Source: Corynebacterium macginleyi
GTDB taxonomy: Bacteria > Actinomycetota > Actinomycetes > Mycobacteriales > Mycobacteriaceae
Direction of reading: 5' to 3'
DNA length: 64,000 nt
NCBI RefSeq assembly: GCF_003688935.1
Contig: NZ_REGE01000001.1
Span: forward strand, 1-64,000
A program made the translations under genes and the position numbers. The notes beneath the pieces are model-generated. The model did not search any database. It was given only the letters and a program-made list of their open reading frames with translations, and was not told the origin of the DNA. Positions 55,318-64,000 of this stretch are shown here, piece by piece; positions within the stretch are counted from its first letter, which is position 1; every line of letters begins with the position of its first letter.

Positions 55318-57168
55318 CTAGTCGTCTGCATCCGTCGACAGGGCCGCCACGAAGGCCTCCTGCGGTACTGACACGGAGCCCAAGGTTTTCATGCGCTTCT
55401 TACCCGCCTTCTGTTTTTCCAAGAGCTTGCGCTTACGCGAAATATCGCCGCCATAGCACTTAGCCAGCACGTCCTTACGCACGGCCCGAATGTTTTCCCG
55501 AGCGATAACCTTGGTACCAATGGCTGCCTGGACCGGGACCTCGAATTGCTGGCGCGGAATAAGCTCTTTTAGCTTCTTGGTCATCTTATTGCCGTACCAC
55601 TGGGCAGAGTCGCGGTGGACGATGGCAGAAAAAGCATCGACCGGGTCGCCGTTGAGGAGGATATCCACCTTGACAAGGTCGGATTGCTGCTCGCCGGCCT
55701 CTTCGTAGTTTAGCGAGGCATAGCCCTTGGTACGGGATTTCAACATGTCAAAAAAGTCGAAGATGATTTCGCCCAAAGGCATGGTGTAGCGCAGCTCCAC
55801 GCGGTCTTCGGACAGATAATCCATCCCGCCCATTTGGCCGCGTTTGGATTGGCATAGCTCCATGGTCGGGCCGACGAATTGTTCGGGCACGATGACCGTC
55901 ATGGAGACGACGGGCTCATAGACCTCGTTGAGCTTGCCCTCCGGCCAGTCCGAGGGATTGTGGACCCAGCTTTCCTCGCCGTCTTCGGCGACCACGCGGT
56001 AGGTCACCGACGGAGCAGTAGAAATCAGGTCGAGGCCAAACTCACGCTCCAGGCGGTCCCGGGTGATTTCCATGTGCAGCAGGCCCAAGAAACCACAGCG
56101 AAAGCCAAAGCCCAGGGCGACTGACGTTTCAGGCTCGAAGGTCAAGGAGGCATCGTTAAGCTGTAGCTTTTCCAGCGCGTCACGCAGGTCGGGGAAATCG
56201 GACTGGGAGATGGGAAAAAGTCCGGAATAAACCATCGGATCAGGGTCTTTATAACCCTTGAGCGGGATCTCAGCGCCGCCGTGGGACCAAGTGACGGTAT
56301 CGCCCACCTTAGTCTCGCGCACGTCTTTCACGCCGGTAATGAGGTAGCCCACCTCGCCGGGACCCAAGCCCTCGCATTTTTGCATCGTGGGCGAAACGAT
56401 GCCGATTTCCAACAGCTCATGGTTGACGTTGGTGGACATCATCGTCACCTTCTGGCGCGGCGTGAGCTTGCCGTCCACCATGCGGATATAGGTCACAACG
56501 CCGCGGTAGGTGTCATAGACGGAGTCAAAAATCATGGCCCGTGCGGGCGCATCGGGCCCATGCTCCGAGGACGGCGGTGGCACCAGCTCACAGACCTTAT
56601 CGAGCAGCTCGACCACGCCTTCGCCGGTTTTGCCCGATACCTTCAGCACCTCCTCGGGCTCGCAACCGATGATATTGGCAATTTCCAGCGCATATTTATC
56701 CGGGTCGGCTGCAGGCAAGTCGATTTTGTTGAGAACCGGAATGATTTCCAGATCATTTTCCATCGCCAAGTACAGGTTGGCAAGTGTTTGGGCTTCGATG
56801 CCCTGGGCAGCATCGACAAGCAGGATGGCACCCTCACATGCCTCGAGCGCGCGGGAGACCTCGTAGGTAAAGTCCACATGGCCGGGCGTATCGATCATTT
56901 GCATGACGATCTGCTCCCCTGCCGACGCCCCAGTGTGCGGCACCCACGGCAGGCGAACATTCTGCGCCTTAATAGTAATCCCGCGTTCGCGCTCGATATC
57001 CATGTTATCGAGAAACTGGTCACGCATATCGCGCTCCGCAACCACCTTAGATAGCTGCAGGATGCGGTCTGCTAGCGTCGACTTTCCGTGGTCGATGTGA
57101 GCAATAATGCAGAAGTTACGGATCCGGGCGGGATCCGTAAACGTCGTGGCCGCAAAGTTTTCAGACAT
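55318..57168 (-). CDS. lepA: Elongation factor 4 (LepA)
   Basis: The 616-residue translational GTPase back-translocates or reactivates stalled ribosomes. G1 is [10 protein letters not shown] at 23–32, G3 DTPGHVDF near 92, G4 LNKIDLP near 146, then EF-G-like domains and the LepA-specific C-terminal domain ([18 protein letters not shown]). Its -10-like TATTGT lies 6 bases before the ATG, so its transcript is probably leaderless (see the shared promoter). Confidence 0.96.
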   Translation of the reverse strand: MSENFAATTFTDPARIRNFCIIAHIDHGKSTLADRILQLSKVVAERDMRDQFLDNMDIERERGITIKAQNVRLPWVPHTGASAGEQIVMQMIDTPGHVDFTYEVSRALEACEGAILLVDAAQGIEAQTLANLYLAMENDLEIIPVLNKIDLPAADPDKYALEIANIIGCEPEEVLKVSGKTGEGVVELLDKVCELVPPPSSEHGPDAPARAMIFDSVYDTYRGVVTYIRMVDGKLTPRQKVTMMSTNVNHELLEIGIVSPTMQKCEGLGPGEVGYLITGVKDVRETKVGDTVTWSHGGAEIPLKGYKDPDPMVYSGLFPISQSDFPDLRDALEKLQLNDASLTFEPETSVALGFGFRCGFLGLLHMEITRDRLEREFGLDLISTAPSVTYRVVAEDGEESWVHNPSDWPEGKLNEVYEPVVSMTVIVPEQFVGPTMELCQSKRGQMGGMDYLSEDRVELRYTMPLGEIIFDFFDMLKSRTKGYASLNYEEAGEQQSDLVKVDILLNGDPVDAFSAIVHRDSAQWYGNKMTKKLKELIPRQQFEVPVQAAIGTKVIARENIRAVRKDVLAKCYGGDISRKRKLLEKQKAGKKRMKTLGSVSVPQEAFVAALSTDADD

Positions 57169-57173
57169 ACGTC

Positions 57174-57180
57174 TACAATA
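57174..57180. promoter_or_regulatory. Shared divergent -10 region of lepA and the MazF-like gene
   Basis: The 7-bp TACAATA at 57,174–57,180 reads TACAAT on the plus strand and TATTGT on the minus strand. The MazF-like ATG starts at 57,187, 7 bases past the plus-strand hexamer; the lepA ATG starts at 57,168, 6 bases past the minus-strand hexamer. With the usual 6–7 nt spacing, both transcripts would begin at or next to their start codons. Confidence 0.6.
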
Positions 57181-57186
57181 GTCGAC

Positions 57187-57723
57187 ATGAATTCCGGCAT
57201 GCTCACCCGTCTGCGCGAAGCGCTCGGAATCAGCGAGCGCGAGCCCGTGGACTCTGGTCTCACCCGCATCAACTCCCAGTTAGGGCTGGACAGGTCCACC
57301 CAAAGCCACGAGCCGCGCAAGGTCGCCTCCATCCAGGTTGAGGCCACCGCGGCACGTCCCCGTTCCATCTCCTTCTCCCCCGATATGGATGGCCAAGCCG
57401 ATTCCGGCGAGGTGGTGTGGATGTGGACGCCGGCGGACTGCAAGCAGGCCCCTCCCCGTGAGCGCGCCATTTTGGTGGTCGGGCGCACCCGCACCACCGT
57501 GACAGGCCTGCTCATTTCCGCCAACCCGGAGCATGCGCTTGACGATGCCTGGCTAGAAATCGGCAGCGGCGAATGGGACACGTCTGGACGCAATTGTTGG
57601 GTGCGTTTAGACCGCTTAGTGGAGGTATCCGAAGAACAGGTGCGCCGCCAGGGCATTCTTTTTCCGGAGCGCAGGTTTGAAAGGATTGCCAATCGCTTGC
57701 GCTCGCGCTACCACTGGGCGTAA
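57187..57723 (+). CDS. Type II toxin-like PemK/MazF-family protein, solitary
   Basis: The 178-residue product has an N-terminal extension of about 50 residues ([19 protein letters not shown]) and a MazF/PemK-like core ([39 protein letters not shown]). MazF proteins are sequence-specific endoribonucleases. No antitoxin gene lies next to it: the neighbours are lepA (divergent) and rpsT. I use ATG 57,187, not the longer frame into lepA, because of the -10 position. A conserved, domesticated role is possible, since similar genes flank lepA/rpsT in other corynebacteria. Confidence 0.75.
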   Translation: MNSGMLTRLREALGISEREPVDSGLTRINSQLGLDRSTQSHEPRKVASIQVEATAARPRSISFSPDMDGQADSGEVVWMWTPADCKQAPPRERAILVVGRTRTTVTGLLISANPEHALDDAWLEIGSGEWDTSGRNCWVRLDRLVEVSEEQVRRQGILFPERRFERIANRLRSRYHWA

Positions 57724-57945
57724 TTCGGTGGTGTAGCGGCTGCGGACTTGGCTCATGCGCGGCTGCGCTGCTACTATATGCAAGCTACTTACTTACCGGG
57801 CGCGTTGGTCGGGGCGGGCAGGACCTTGGGTCCGCTCTTCGAATACCAACGCCGGCGCATTTCCCTACACCTAGTGGGGATGGCGAGACACGTCCGGCAG
57901 GTTTGTGTCTTAATCAATCATCTTCGATTATCAAGAGGTAATTTC

Positions 57946-58209
57946 ATGGCTAATATCAAGTCCAAGCAAAAGCGCGTTCTGACCAACGAGAAGTCTCGTC
58001 AACGCAACAAGAGCGTGCGCTCCGCCGTTCGCACCGAGATCCGCAAGTTCCGCGCCGCCGTAGAGGCTGGCGACAAGGCTGCGGCAGAAAAGCAGCTGCG
58101 CGTAGCTTCCCGTGCACTGGATAAGTCCGTTTCCAAGGGCGTCTTCCACCGCAACGCTGCTGCTAACAAGAAGTCTGGTATGGCAACCGCCTTCAACAAG
58201 ATGGACTAA
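57946..58209 (+). CDS. rpsT: 30S ribosomal protein S20
   Basis: The 87-residue basic protein starts [16 protein letters not shown] and ends [11 protein letters not shown], the classic bS20 form. A GAGG lies eight bases before the ATG. The upstream 222 bp contains a TACTAT-like -10 near 57,770 and a long GC-rich leader. A strong terminator follows. Confidence 0.97.
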   Translation: MANIKSKQKRVLTNEKSRQRNKSVRSAVRTEIRKFRAAVEAGDKAAAEKQLRVASRALDKSVSKGVFHRNAAANKKSGMATAFNKMD

Positions 58210-58227
58210 TCCCTAGTCATCTTCCCT

Positions 58228-58271
58228 CCCCCGAATAAAGTACTGCTGGCATGCAGCGACTTATTCGGGGG
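58228..58271 (+). terminator. Terminator of rpsT
   Basis: CCCCCGAATAAAGT and ACTTATTCGGGGG form a long stem with one unpaired base, with an inner CTGC/GCAG pair around TGGCAT, followed by ATTTTTATT. It is 19 bp past the rpsT stop. Confidence 0.9.
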
Positions 58272-58407
58272 ATTTTTATTGCGCCAACCGCCGCTTGGAT
58301 TCTAGACAACGTCGCCTTGTGCAGAGTGATTTTTTCCCAGCACGTCACCTCCTTATATGGGAATATATGTTCGTAAGGGTAATCGTGTTCGCGTCGGCAG
58401 GGGCGGC

Positions 58408-58413
58408 TAAGAT
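58408..58413 (+). promoter_or_regulatory. -10 element of the restriction-modification operon
   Basis: TAAGAT at 58,408–58,413 lies 9 bases before the methyltransferase ATG, so transcription would start at about 58,420, giving a nearly leaderless message. A short AT palindrome (TATATGGGAATATA) lies upstream near 58,355 and might be a regulator site. Confidence 0.45.
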
Positions 58414-58422
58414 AAGTCACCG

Positions 58423-59265
58423 ATGAACAACGTCAAGTCTCTGGTGAAATGGGCCGGCGGGAAACGCCAGCTCTTGCCGCACATTCACGCCGCCCTACCC
58501 GCTGGGACACCGCGGCGTTATTATGAACCCTTCATCGGCGGGGGCGCGGTTTTATTTTCGCTGACTCCAGCCAGTGCGCGAGTCAATGACCTCAACTCAG
58601 AACTGATCAATTTATATGAGGTGGTACGCGAAGACGTCGAGGCTCTCATCAGCCTCGTATCGACCTACCCGAACGATGCGGATTTTTTCTACCAGCTGCG
58701 CGCGGTCGACCGCGATGTGGAACGGTTCGCGGCGCTTTCCACTACAGAGCGTGCCGCGCGGACGCTATATCTGAATAAGACCTGCTATAACGGCCTGTAC
58801 CGGGTAAATTCTGCGGGTCAATTTAATGCGCCGTTTGGCCGTTATAAGAACCCCACTATCTGTGACGCGGATACGCTTCGCGGGGTCCACCAATATTTCC
58901 GGGGCAATGAGGTCATCTTCACGCGGGGTGATTTCGCTGCGGCGGTGGCCGGCGCTGAGGAAGGAGACTTTGTCTATTTCGATCCGCCCTACGACCCAGT
59001 CAACGTCACCAGCTCCTTTACAGGTTATCAAAAGGGCGGTTTTGACCGCGCAGAACAAGAGCGTCTGAAGGCCGTATGCGATGATCTCGATGCCCGCGGG
59101 GTGAAGTTCCTCCTCTCCAACTCCGCGACGGAATTTATCCGCGAACTCTACACAGACTTTTTCATAGACACCGTAGCCGCCACCCGCGCCATTAACTCCG
59201 TGGGATCGCGCCGCGGCAAAGTAGATGAATTGCTCGTGCGCAACTACGAGATAAGCCATGGGTAA
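58423..59265 (+). CDS. Dam-family N6-adenine DNA methyltransferase (D12 class)
   Basis: This 280-residue class alpha adenine methyltransferase has KWAGGKRQLLPHI near 10, the SAM loop EPFIGGGAVLFSL near 38, DLNSELINLYEVV near 58, and the catalytic DPPYDPVNVTSSF near 184. It resembles Dam/DpnM-type enzymes that modify A in GATC, though the target here is not proven. It overlaps the next gene by eight bases and so protects against its nuclease. Confidence 0.9.
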   Translation: MNNVKSLVKWAGGKRQLLPHIHAALPAGTPRRYYEPFIGGGAVLFSLTPASARVNDLNSELINLYEVVREDVEALISLVSTYPNDADFFYQLRAVDRDVERFAALSTTERAARTLYLNKTCYNGLYRVNSAGQFNAPFGRYKNPTICDADTLRGVHQYFRGNEVIFTRGDFAAAVAGAEEGDFVYFDPPYDPVNVTSSFTGYQKGGFDRAEQERLKAVCDDLDARGVKFLLSNSATEFIRELYTDFFIDTVAATRAINSVGSRRGKVDELLVRNYEISHG

Positions 59266-60619
59266 AGCACCAAGTGCACACGAACAGCGGGAACTTCGCG
59301 CACTATTCGGAGTTCCGGACGGGGAAAAGCTTGGCCTCGATGATTGGGGCTGGCTGCGCATTGTGGCCGCAGGTTTCGGAAAACAGCTGGAGGAAAACGG
59401 ATATTTCTACCTCTCGGCCAAGGAGCTCAAGGAGTTATCGGGCCGAGAACCGCGGCTCATGGCCAAGCACGATTTTTCCACCTCGAGGCCGTGGATTTTC
59501 AAGAAACTGGGCCTGGGAATCATCCCAGTCAGCCGCAGCGAATACTTCGTCGGGCCGTTGGACATGTACGAACGGTTCCCGGAACCCACCCACACCGGGG
59601 CGGGTTCCGTGCGCACGTTGGACATGCCCGCGGGCCTTGACACTCTTGACATCGAGAGCGTGAATTCGGAATCGATGGCGTTGAATGTGGCATCGGCAAG
59701 CGGCATGATAGAGCACTTCTTGGGTTGCAAACCATTGCAGGCCACCGTCGCGGGGCGCATGTCATCGCTCGAAATGACGATTCCTGTGCCGGGTGTGGGA
59801 GTGAAGGTCAAGGTCGATCGCGCGCAGATGGAAATCGACGGTGGCTTCGAATCACTCGAGCATTTGGTAATTGTGGAAGCCAAAAACCACATCTCGGAAG
59901 ACTTCAATATCCGGCAATTGTACTTTCCATACCGGCGCTTCCAGCAACGGCTTTCCAAAGCCGTGGTGCCCGTTTTCTTGGTCTACTCTAATGGAATATT
60001 TCACCTGTATCGGTACGATTTCACTGATCCCGCAGATTTTCGCAGCATCGCACTCATAGACCACGCCCGCTACGCCCTGAGCTCTTCGCACCTCAGCGTA
60101 GACGATGCGCTGGGTATTGTGGGCTCCGTCGATGCCGAGCCAGAGCCGACGGGAATTCCTTTCCCGCAGGCCAATAGCTTTGAGCGTGTGGTCAACTTGG
60201 TAGAGCTCATCGCGCAGCAACCAAGGAGCAAGGAGGAAATTGCTGGCGAGTACGATTTTCATTTGCGCCAGGCAGACTACTACGCGAATGCAGCCTGCTA
60301 CCTCGGGCTAATGACGCTGGCCGATGGCCACTATCAGCTCACCCCTCGCGGCGAAAAAGCCATTACACAGCCGCGGCGCGACGGCCGCAATGCTGCCCTA
60401 CTGCGCGCGTTGGCGGCGCGGCGGGTATTCCGGCAAGCGATGGAGATGAGCCTACGGCGCGGGGTGGTCGCTGAAACGCACGAGATCGCGGCTGCGATAG
60501 AAGAACTCGGCTTGGGCGCTGTCACGGCGAGTCGCCGGGCCTCGACGGTAAAACAGTGGATCCAGTGGGCGCTGGATGTGGTGGCAGAAGCCGATCCTCA
60601 ACCCCTGCCCGGGCTTTAG
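59258..60619 (+). CDS. Type II restriction endonuclease-like protein
   Basis: The 453-residue product sits one overlap downstream of the Dam-type gene. A PD-(D/E)XK-like site is visible as QMEIDGGFES, then LVIVEAKN at about residues 189–210, with a following Gln/Arg-rich helix (RQLYFPYRRFQQRL). The C-terminus (about 320–450) has two winged-helix-like stretches (SKEEIAGEYDFHLRQADYYA) and could recognise DNA. I do not recognise a named enzyme. The pair forms a compact restriction-modification system between rpsT and the LysE gene, a place normally without it. Confidence 0.75.
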   Translation: MGKAPSAHEQRELRALFGVPDGEKLGLDDWGWLRIVAAGFGKQLEENGYFYLSAKELKELSGREPRLMAKHDFSTSRPWIFKKLGLGIIPVSRSEYFVGPLDMYERFPEPTHTGAGSVRTLDMPAGLDTLDIESVNSESMALNVASASGMIEHFLGCKPLQATVAGRMSSLEMTIPVPGVGVKVKVDRAQMEIDGGFESLEHLVIVEAKNHISEDFNIRQLYFPYRRFQQRLSKAVVPVFLVYSNGIFHLYRYDFTDPADFRSIALIDHARYALSSSHLSVDDALGIVGSVDAEPEPTGIPFPQANSFERVVNLVELIAQQPRSKEEIAGEYDFHLRQADYYANAACYLGLMTLADGHYQLTPRGEKAITQPRRDGRNAALLRALAARRVFRQAMEMSLRRGVVAETHEIAAAIEELGLGAVTASRRASTVKQWIQWALDVVAEADPQPLPGL

Positions 60620-61263
60620 GCTATCAACTGCTGCACACCGGCAACTACGAGCGCGAGGCCGGCAATGATGAAAAACAAGCCGGATCCGATATCGACCCAC
60701 GGGCCCGCGGCAATAAGCTTGCGGCGCACCGCATTCGTAGAAATTACAGTGGCCACCACGAGAAAGAAGGCAAAGGCCGTTAGCGCCAGGGCCAGGGTCA
60801 GCGTGATGGCCAGCCACAACGGTGGTGAGGCCGGTAGCTGTGGGGCAATCATGGCAGCGAGGAAAAGCACAATCTTCGGGTTAGAAAGGTTTGTTGCCAG
60901 CCCCATGTTGAAGGAATGGCGCAGTCGACCCAGCTTGGCCTCGGCGTCCTCCAAATCAACGGGTGGGTTGGTACGTTGCTCCAAGCCGCTGCGCAGCGCC
61001 CGCCATCCCATGAAAACAAGGAAGCTACCACCGATGGCCTGGACCGCCCCCAGGATCCCGGGAAAAGCGGTTAAAAGGGCGGCCGCACCGAAGACTGTGG
61101 CACCGCACCAGAAAAACACGCCAATTTGAATGCCTGCAGCCGCGGCGATGGCATGGCGGCGCGATTTGGTGGCATAGCGGGTAACGAGGATGATATCCGG
61201 ACCTGGCGAGGCCGCACCCACCAGGTTCATCAAGAGAATGGTGCAAAAGGATGTCCAGCTCAC
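60616..61263 (-). CDS. LysE/RhtB-family exporter
   Basis: The 215-residue protein has five to six spans and the family start NLVGAASPGPDIILVTRYAT near 12–31. It exports amino acids or related compounds; which ones is unknown. The start overlaps the ankyrin gene by four bases on the same strand, and its 3' end overlaps the restriction gene tail to tail by four bases. Confidence 0.88.
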   Translation of the reverse strand: MSWTSFCTILLMNLVGAASPGPDIILVTRYATKSRRHAIAAAAGIQIGVFFWCGATVFGAAALLTAFPGILGAVQAIGGSFLVFMGWRALRSGLEQRTNPPVDLEDAEAKLGRLRHSFNMGLATNLSNPKIVLFLAAMIAPQLPASPPLWLAITLTLALALTAFAFFLVVATVISTNAVRRKLIAAGPWVDIGSGLFFIIAGLALVVAGVQQLIA

Positions 61264-61649
61264 TGCGCGGACTCGCCTTTCAAGCGTCCGAGGAGATCCT
61301 CGCGGCCAAACATGCGAGCCGAATCGATGGCGGTTGGTTGACCGGCGGTAGCAGAAGCGCCAGCGTCTAGCAGGGCATCAACAACCGCATCTTCTTTTTT
61401 GAAGATAGCACCTGCCAGGGGCGATTGTCCGCGATCATTGAGCAAGTTCACGTCGGCGCCGGCCCTTGCTAGTGCGGTCACGAGATCAGCGTGACCGTGG
61501 TAGGCGGCAAGCATGAGAAAAGACTGGCCGTCTTGGTTGACCAGATTGATATTGACGCCCTGGTCAATATAGTTCAGGAGATCCAGGCTTCCCTCCCGCG
61601 CCATGTTGAAGAGCCGATGGGCGAATTCTTGCACTTGTTCCTCAGGCAT
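61260..61649 (-). CDS. Ankyrin-repeat protein
   Basis: The 129-residue cytoplasmic protein has three ankyrin repeats (GSLDLLNYIDQGVNINLVNQ; GQSFLMLAAYHGHADLVTAL; GQSPLAGAIFKKEDAVVDAL) at about 18–110. It lies between holA and the LysE gene with an ATGA overlap to the latter. Such small ankyrin proteins are common next to catalase or exporters, with a scaffold role assumed. Confidence 0.85.
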   Translation of the reverse strand: MPEEQVQEFAHRLFNMAREGSLDLLNYIDQGVNINLVNQDGQSFLMLAAYHGHADLVTALARAGADVNLLNDRGQSPLAGAIFKKEDAVVDALLDAGASATAGQPTAIDSARMFGREDLLGRLKGESAQ

Positions 61650-61659
61650 GGACTCTAGC

Positions 61660-62628
61660 TTAACGTGCCAATTCTGCGACTCGTTTTACGGCCGCCTCAA
61701 CGGCGAATTCGGGCTCACCACCTCGGCCTTTCACGGCGGCGTCCAGTTCAGAGACTAGGATGACGGCGGCGGTGATGGCATCGGCAGTCCAGCGTCTAGC
61801 CACCGGCTGGGTCATTTTCACGACATACGGGGCAAGCCCAGTCTGGCTGGCTAGTGAGTACTGATCCCCGCGGGCGGAATACAGACGCGCAACGGCGCCA
61901 ACTTTATTAGCCAAAGCCGCGGCGATGGCCACGGGGCTGGTGCCGAGCTGGAGGGCGCGCCGGCAAGTGGAGACGGCGGCCTCTACACGGCCGGCGACGG
62001 CGGCATCGGCAATGTCCCAGTTAGCTACCTCGGCCACACCTATGTAATAATTGCGCACCGCTTCTTGCGTGACGTTGCCACCCGTATCGGCCACGAGCTG
62101 GGAGATGGCGGAGGCGAGTTCGCGAAGGTCGGAACCGACGCCGTCGAGAACGGCGTGCACAACATCCGGGGTGGGGCGAACGCCGTGGGAGGCAAACTCG
62201 CGGGTGGCCCACTGGCCCAGCTCATTGGGGTAGAGCGAGAACACCTCGTGCACCTCCGCAATCTTGCGCAGCTTCGCCACTAGCTCCGGCGCTTTCTTCT
62301 TTTTCTTCAGCGTCTTCGCGGCCACGGAGTAGACCACTACCATGGTCATGCCCGGCGCGGGATTGGCGCAGGCGCGCAAGATGATATCGACTACCTCTTT
62401 CCCGGCACGTTCGCACTCGGTGATGAAGATAACGCGGTTATCGCCAAACAGCGACGGACTGGTGGCCTCCAAGATTTCGCCTTCGGATACCTCGGAGGCC
62501 TTGAGCGTCATCAATTCAGGGCGATTAGCCTCGCCTTCGGCCGCGGCCGTATGGATAGTGTGGCGAGCACGTTCAGTGAGGAATTCATCATCGCCGAGAA
62601 TAAGGTGTACGGGAGGCATGCCCATCAT
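61660..62628 (-). CDS. holA: DNA polymerase III subunit delta
   Basis: The 322-residue clamp-loader delta subunit opens the beta clamp. It has the N-terminal LILGDDEFLTERARHTI near 8–24, a RecA-like fold, and the collar domain. In-frame ATG codons at 62,628, 62,625 and 62,619 are all possible; MPPVHLILGDDEF from 62,619 looks most family-like. The comEC–holA order is conserved (gap 7 bp). Confidence 0.94.
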   Translation of the reverse strand: MMGMPPVHLILGDDEFLTERARHTIHTAAAEGEANRPELMTLKASEVSEGEILEATSPSLFGDNRVIFITECERAGKEVVDIILRACANPAPGMTMVVVYSVAAKTLKKKKKAPELVAKLRKIAEVHEVFSLYPNELGQWATREFASHGVRPTPDVVHAVLDGVGSDLRELASAISQLVADTGGNVTQEAVRNYYIGVAEVANWDIADAAVAGRVEAAVSTCRRALQLGTSPVAIAAALANKVGAVARLYSARGDQYSLASQTGLAPYVVKMTQPVARRWTADAITAAVILVSELDAAVKGRGGEPEFAVEAAVKRVAELAR

Positions 62629-62635
62629 TTTAGCG

Positions 62636-64000
62636 CTATGCGGCTACCGCACCCAGGCAGGCGATGCCCACAATAACCCCCGCCAGGGTTAACCACGGCC
62701 TGTGATAGAGCAGTCCCGCAATGACCCATCCATAACCGAGGAGAGTAAATAGCGGGTGGGCGGTGATGGTGACTACGGGCAGGCTGGCCACCCCGTGGGC
62801 GATGGTATTGATCCACCATGCTGCGGGTTCGATAACTTTTAATAATCCTGCGGCGATGATGCTCAAGGGGCCTAGCTGCGCGGCGATGGCTGCGAGCAAC
62901 CCGACCACGGTAATGGGTGCGGTTGCGGGCGCTACTAGTATATTCGCGAGGACCGAGACGACGGATACCTCGCCAGACATTAGGGCGATGAGCGGCAGGG
63001 TGAGGATATCGGCGGCAATCGCCACGGCCACGGCACGCAGGACGATGGCGGGCCAACCGGTTACCGCGAGTTGCGAATAAATAAGCGGACTCAGCAAGAC
63101 GATTCCGAAGGTCGCCGCGCACGATAGCGCGAAGCCAAAATGCACCGCTAGATCCGAATCCACAAATAGGAGGATGAGAATGCCGAGGCCTAGCGCATGG
63201 ATGGGTTCCATGGTGGACGAGTGCAACACCGCTAGCAGGCCTACTACCCCGGCGACGGCCGCGCGCTGCACCGACGGTTCAAGGCCCACCAAGACGACAT
63301 AAGTGGCTAGCGCCGCTAACGATACCGTCACCCTGGTGCGCGGTCCGGCCGCGCACGCGGCGCAGACGATGGCTGCGAAGGAACAGACGATGGCCACATT
63401 AGCACCAGATACAGCGCTAAGGTGGGATAGCCCGGTATCGATATAGAGCTGACGCTCGTCGGGGCTTTGCAGGGAGGTATCGCCAAGCACCATCCCTGGG
63501 ATGAGACCCTGACTGCTTGAGCCTATCGCCTCAACCACCACCGTGCGGAAGTTATCTGCCACCTTTGCCGCCCAGCCGGCCAGACCCGAAGGGGGTGCGG
63601 AGATACTCAGGTGGGAAGCGTTGGCTACCACGGTCCCCACTCCGGGTTGGTCGGAACTGGAAAGTTGTATCGCTGCTGTGACCTGCGTTCCGGCAGGTAC
63701 CGCCAGTGGTTCGGGGCTAAAAACCAGAAGCTGTGCGGGATAGCCCGGGACATCGAGGCGGATGAGCCACCCGCCGGTGCTTGTCTGGGTGGGCGCGGCG
63801 ACCACGCGGCCAGTGATAAAGCGGCCAAATTCAAAGGCGTCTGCACGCGCGCGCCGGACGGCGGCAACGAAGGCAGCGGCGGCGGCGAGTACGCCACAGA
63901 AAATAGCTTGGCCCCACTGCCGAGCGAGTACGCAGACTCCTACGACACTGCCGATACACGCCACAGCCCACCCCTGCCCGAACACCAGCACCGCGATGAC
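62636..64000 (-). CDS. comEC: Competence membrane protein ComEC, 5' end beyond the window
   Basis: The frame is open from the window edge to TGA-type stop at 62,636. It contains a ComEC-type competence domain with many spans, the conserved LSHLSAVSGANVAIVCSFA near residue 190 and PSVQRAAVAGVVGL near 265, and no C-terminal metallo-beta-lactamase domain, as often in corynebacteria. It is partial: a GTG at 63,991 could start it, but the true start is probably upstream outside the window. Confidence 0.85.
   Translation of the reverse strand, partial: VIAVLVFGQGWAVACIGSVVGVCVLARQWGQAIFCGVLAAAAAFVAAVRRARADAFEFGRFITGRVVAAPTQTSTGGWLIRLDVPGYPAQLLVFSPEPLAVPAGTQVTAAIQLSSSDQPGVGTVVANASHLSISAPPSGLAGWAAKVADNFRTVVVEAIGSSSQGLIPGMVLGDTSLQSPDERQLYIDTGLSHLSAVSGANVAIVCSFAAIVCAACAAGPRTRVTVSLAALATYVVLVGLEPSVQRAAVAGVVGLLAVLHSSTMEPIHALGLGILILLFVDSDLAVHFGFALSCAATFGIVLLSPLIYSQLAVTGWPAIVLRAVAVAIAADILTLPLIALMSGEVSVVSVLANILVAPATAPITVVGLLAAIAAQLGPLSIIAAGLLKVIEPAAWWINTIAHGVASLPVVTITAHPLFTLLGYGWVIAGLLYHRPWLTLAGVIVGIACLGAVAA

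Noticed and set aside
56281..57054. 257-codon plus-strand ORF antisense to lepA
   Set aside because: Shadow of the strongly conserved lepA; no family motif.
57724..57945. Small RNA or tRNA gene upstream of rpsT
   Set aside because: No tRNA arms or T-loop consensus; it looks like an ordinary GC-rich leader.

Overview
The window looks like a chromosome segment of a Corynebacterium. The basis is protein content and gene order: glyS–arsR/smtB–zur, uppS–recO–era, ybeY–phoH–rsmE–dnaJ2–hrcA–hemW, fadD15–idi–aecD–brnQ–LLM oxidoreductase, and lepA–rpsT–holA–comEC all match the arrangement I know from corynebacteria and, in part, mycobacteria. Coding DNA is fairly GC-rich. TAATG/ATGA start-stop overlaps are common. 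The species cannot be fixed from the sequence alone.

Layout. (1) 1–13,100: a 24-bp tandem repeat array, dnaG, a secreted guanyl-specific RNase, dgt, a DUF218 protein, a large TPM-domain membrane protein, two linked unknown genes, glyS, an ArsR/Zur zinc-regulator pair, and uppS–recO–era. (2) 13,100–20,740: an insertion-sequence cluster with three copies of one IS3-family element (all damaged), an IS256-family remnant, a truncated IS21-family istA and one apparently intact second-type IS3 element. It brackets an A+T-richer two-gene cargo: a secreted protein of unknown function and a small membrane protein. (3) 20,757–29,746: formamidase and PdxY, then the conserved ybeY–hemW block, broken only by a decayed P-loop ATPase gene. 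(4) 29,896–34,749: two CNNM/CorC-type membrane proteins behind a hairpin that encloses the ribosome binding site, an intact P-loop ATPase paralogous to the decayed one, and an AbiEi/DUF559-like protein. (5) 34,881–46,734: fadD15, small membrane proteins, a carboxylesterase, idi, a lipoprotein, a frameshifted ABC exporter, aecD, brnQ and an LLM oxidoreductase. (6) 46,903–54,620: a complete Opp/Dpp-type peptide ABC operon with a fused double ATPase, an M20 amidohydrolase and an HNH nuclease. (7) 55,318–64,000: lepA divergent from a solitary MazF/PemK-like gene, rpsT, an inserted two-gene restriction-modification system, a LysE-type exporter, an ankyrin protein, holA and the 3' part of comEC.

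Most genes are housekeeping: replication (dnaG, holA), nucleotide pools (dgt), translation and ribosome maturation (glyS, era, ybeY, rsmE, lepA, rpsT), protein quality control (dnaJ2, hrcA) and isoprenoids (uppS, idi). The accessory material sits in three places: the IS cluster between era and ybeY, the ATPase/CNNM segment after hemW, and the restriction-modification pair after rpsT. The best candidates for something undescribed are the IS-bracketed secreted/membrane protein pair, the two-gene restriction-modification system with an unfamiliar nuclease, a primase lacking most of its zinc ligands, and a symmetric divergent promoter that would give leaderless transcripts of both lepA and the MazF-like gene.
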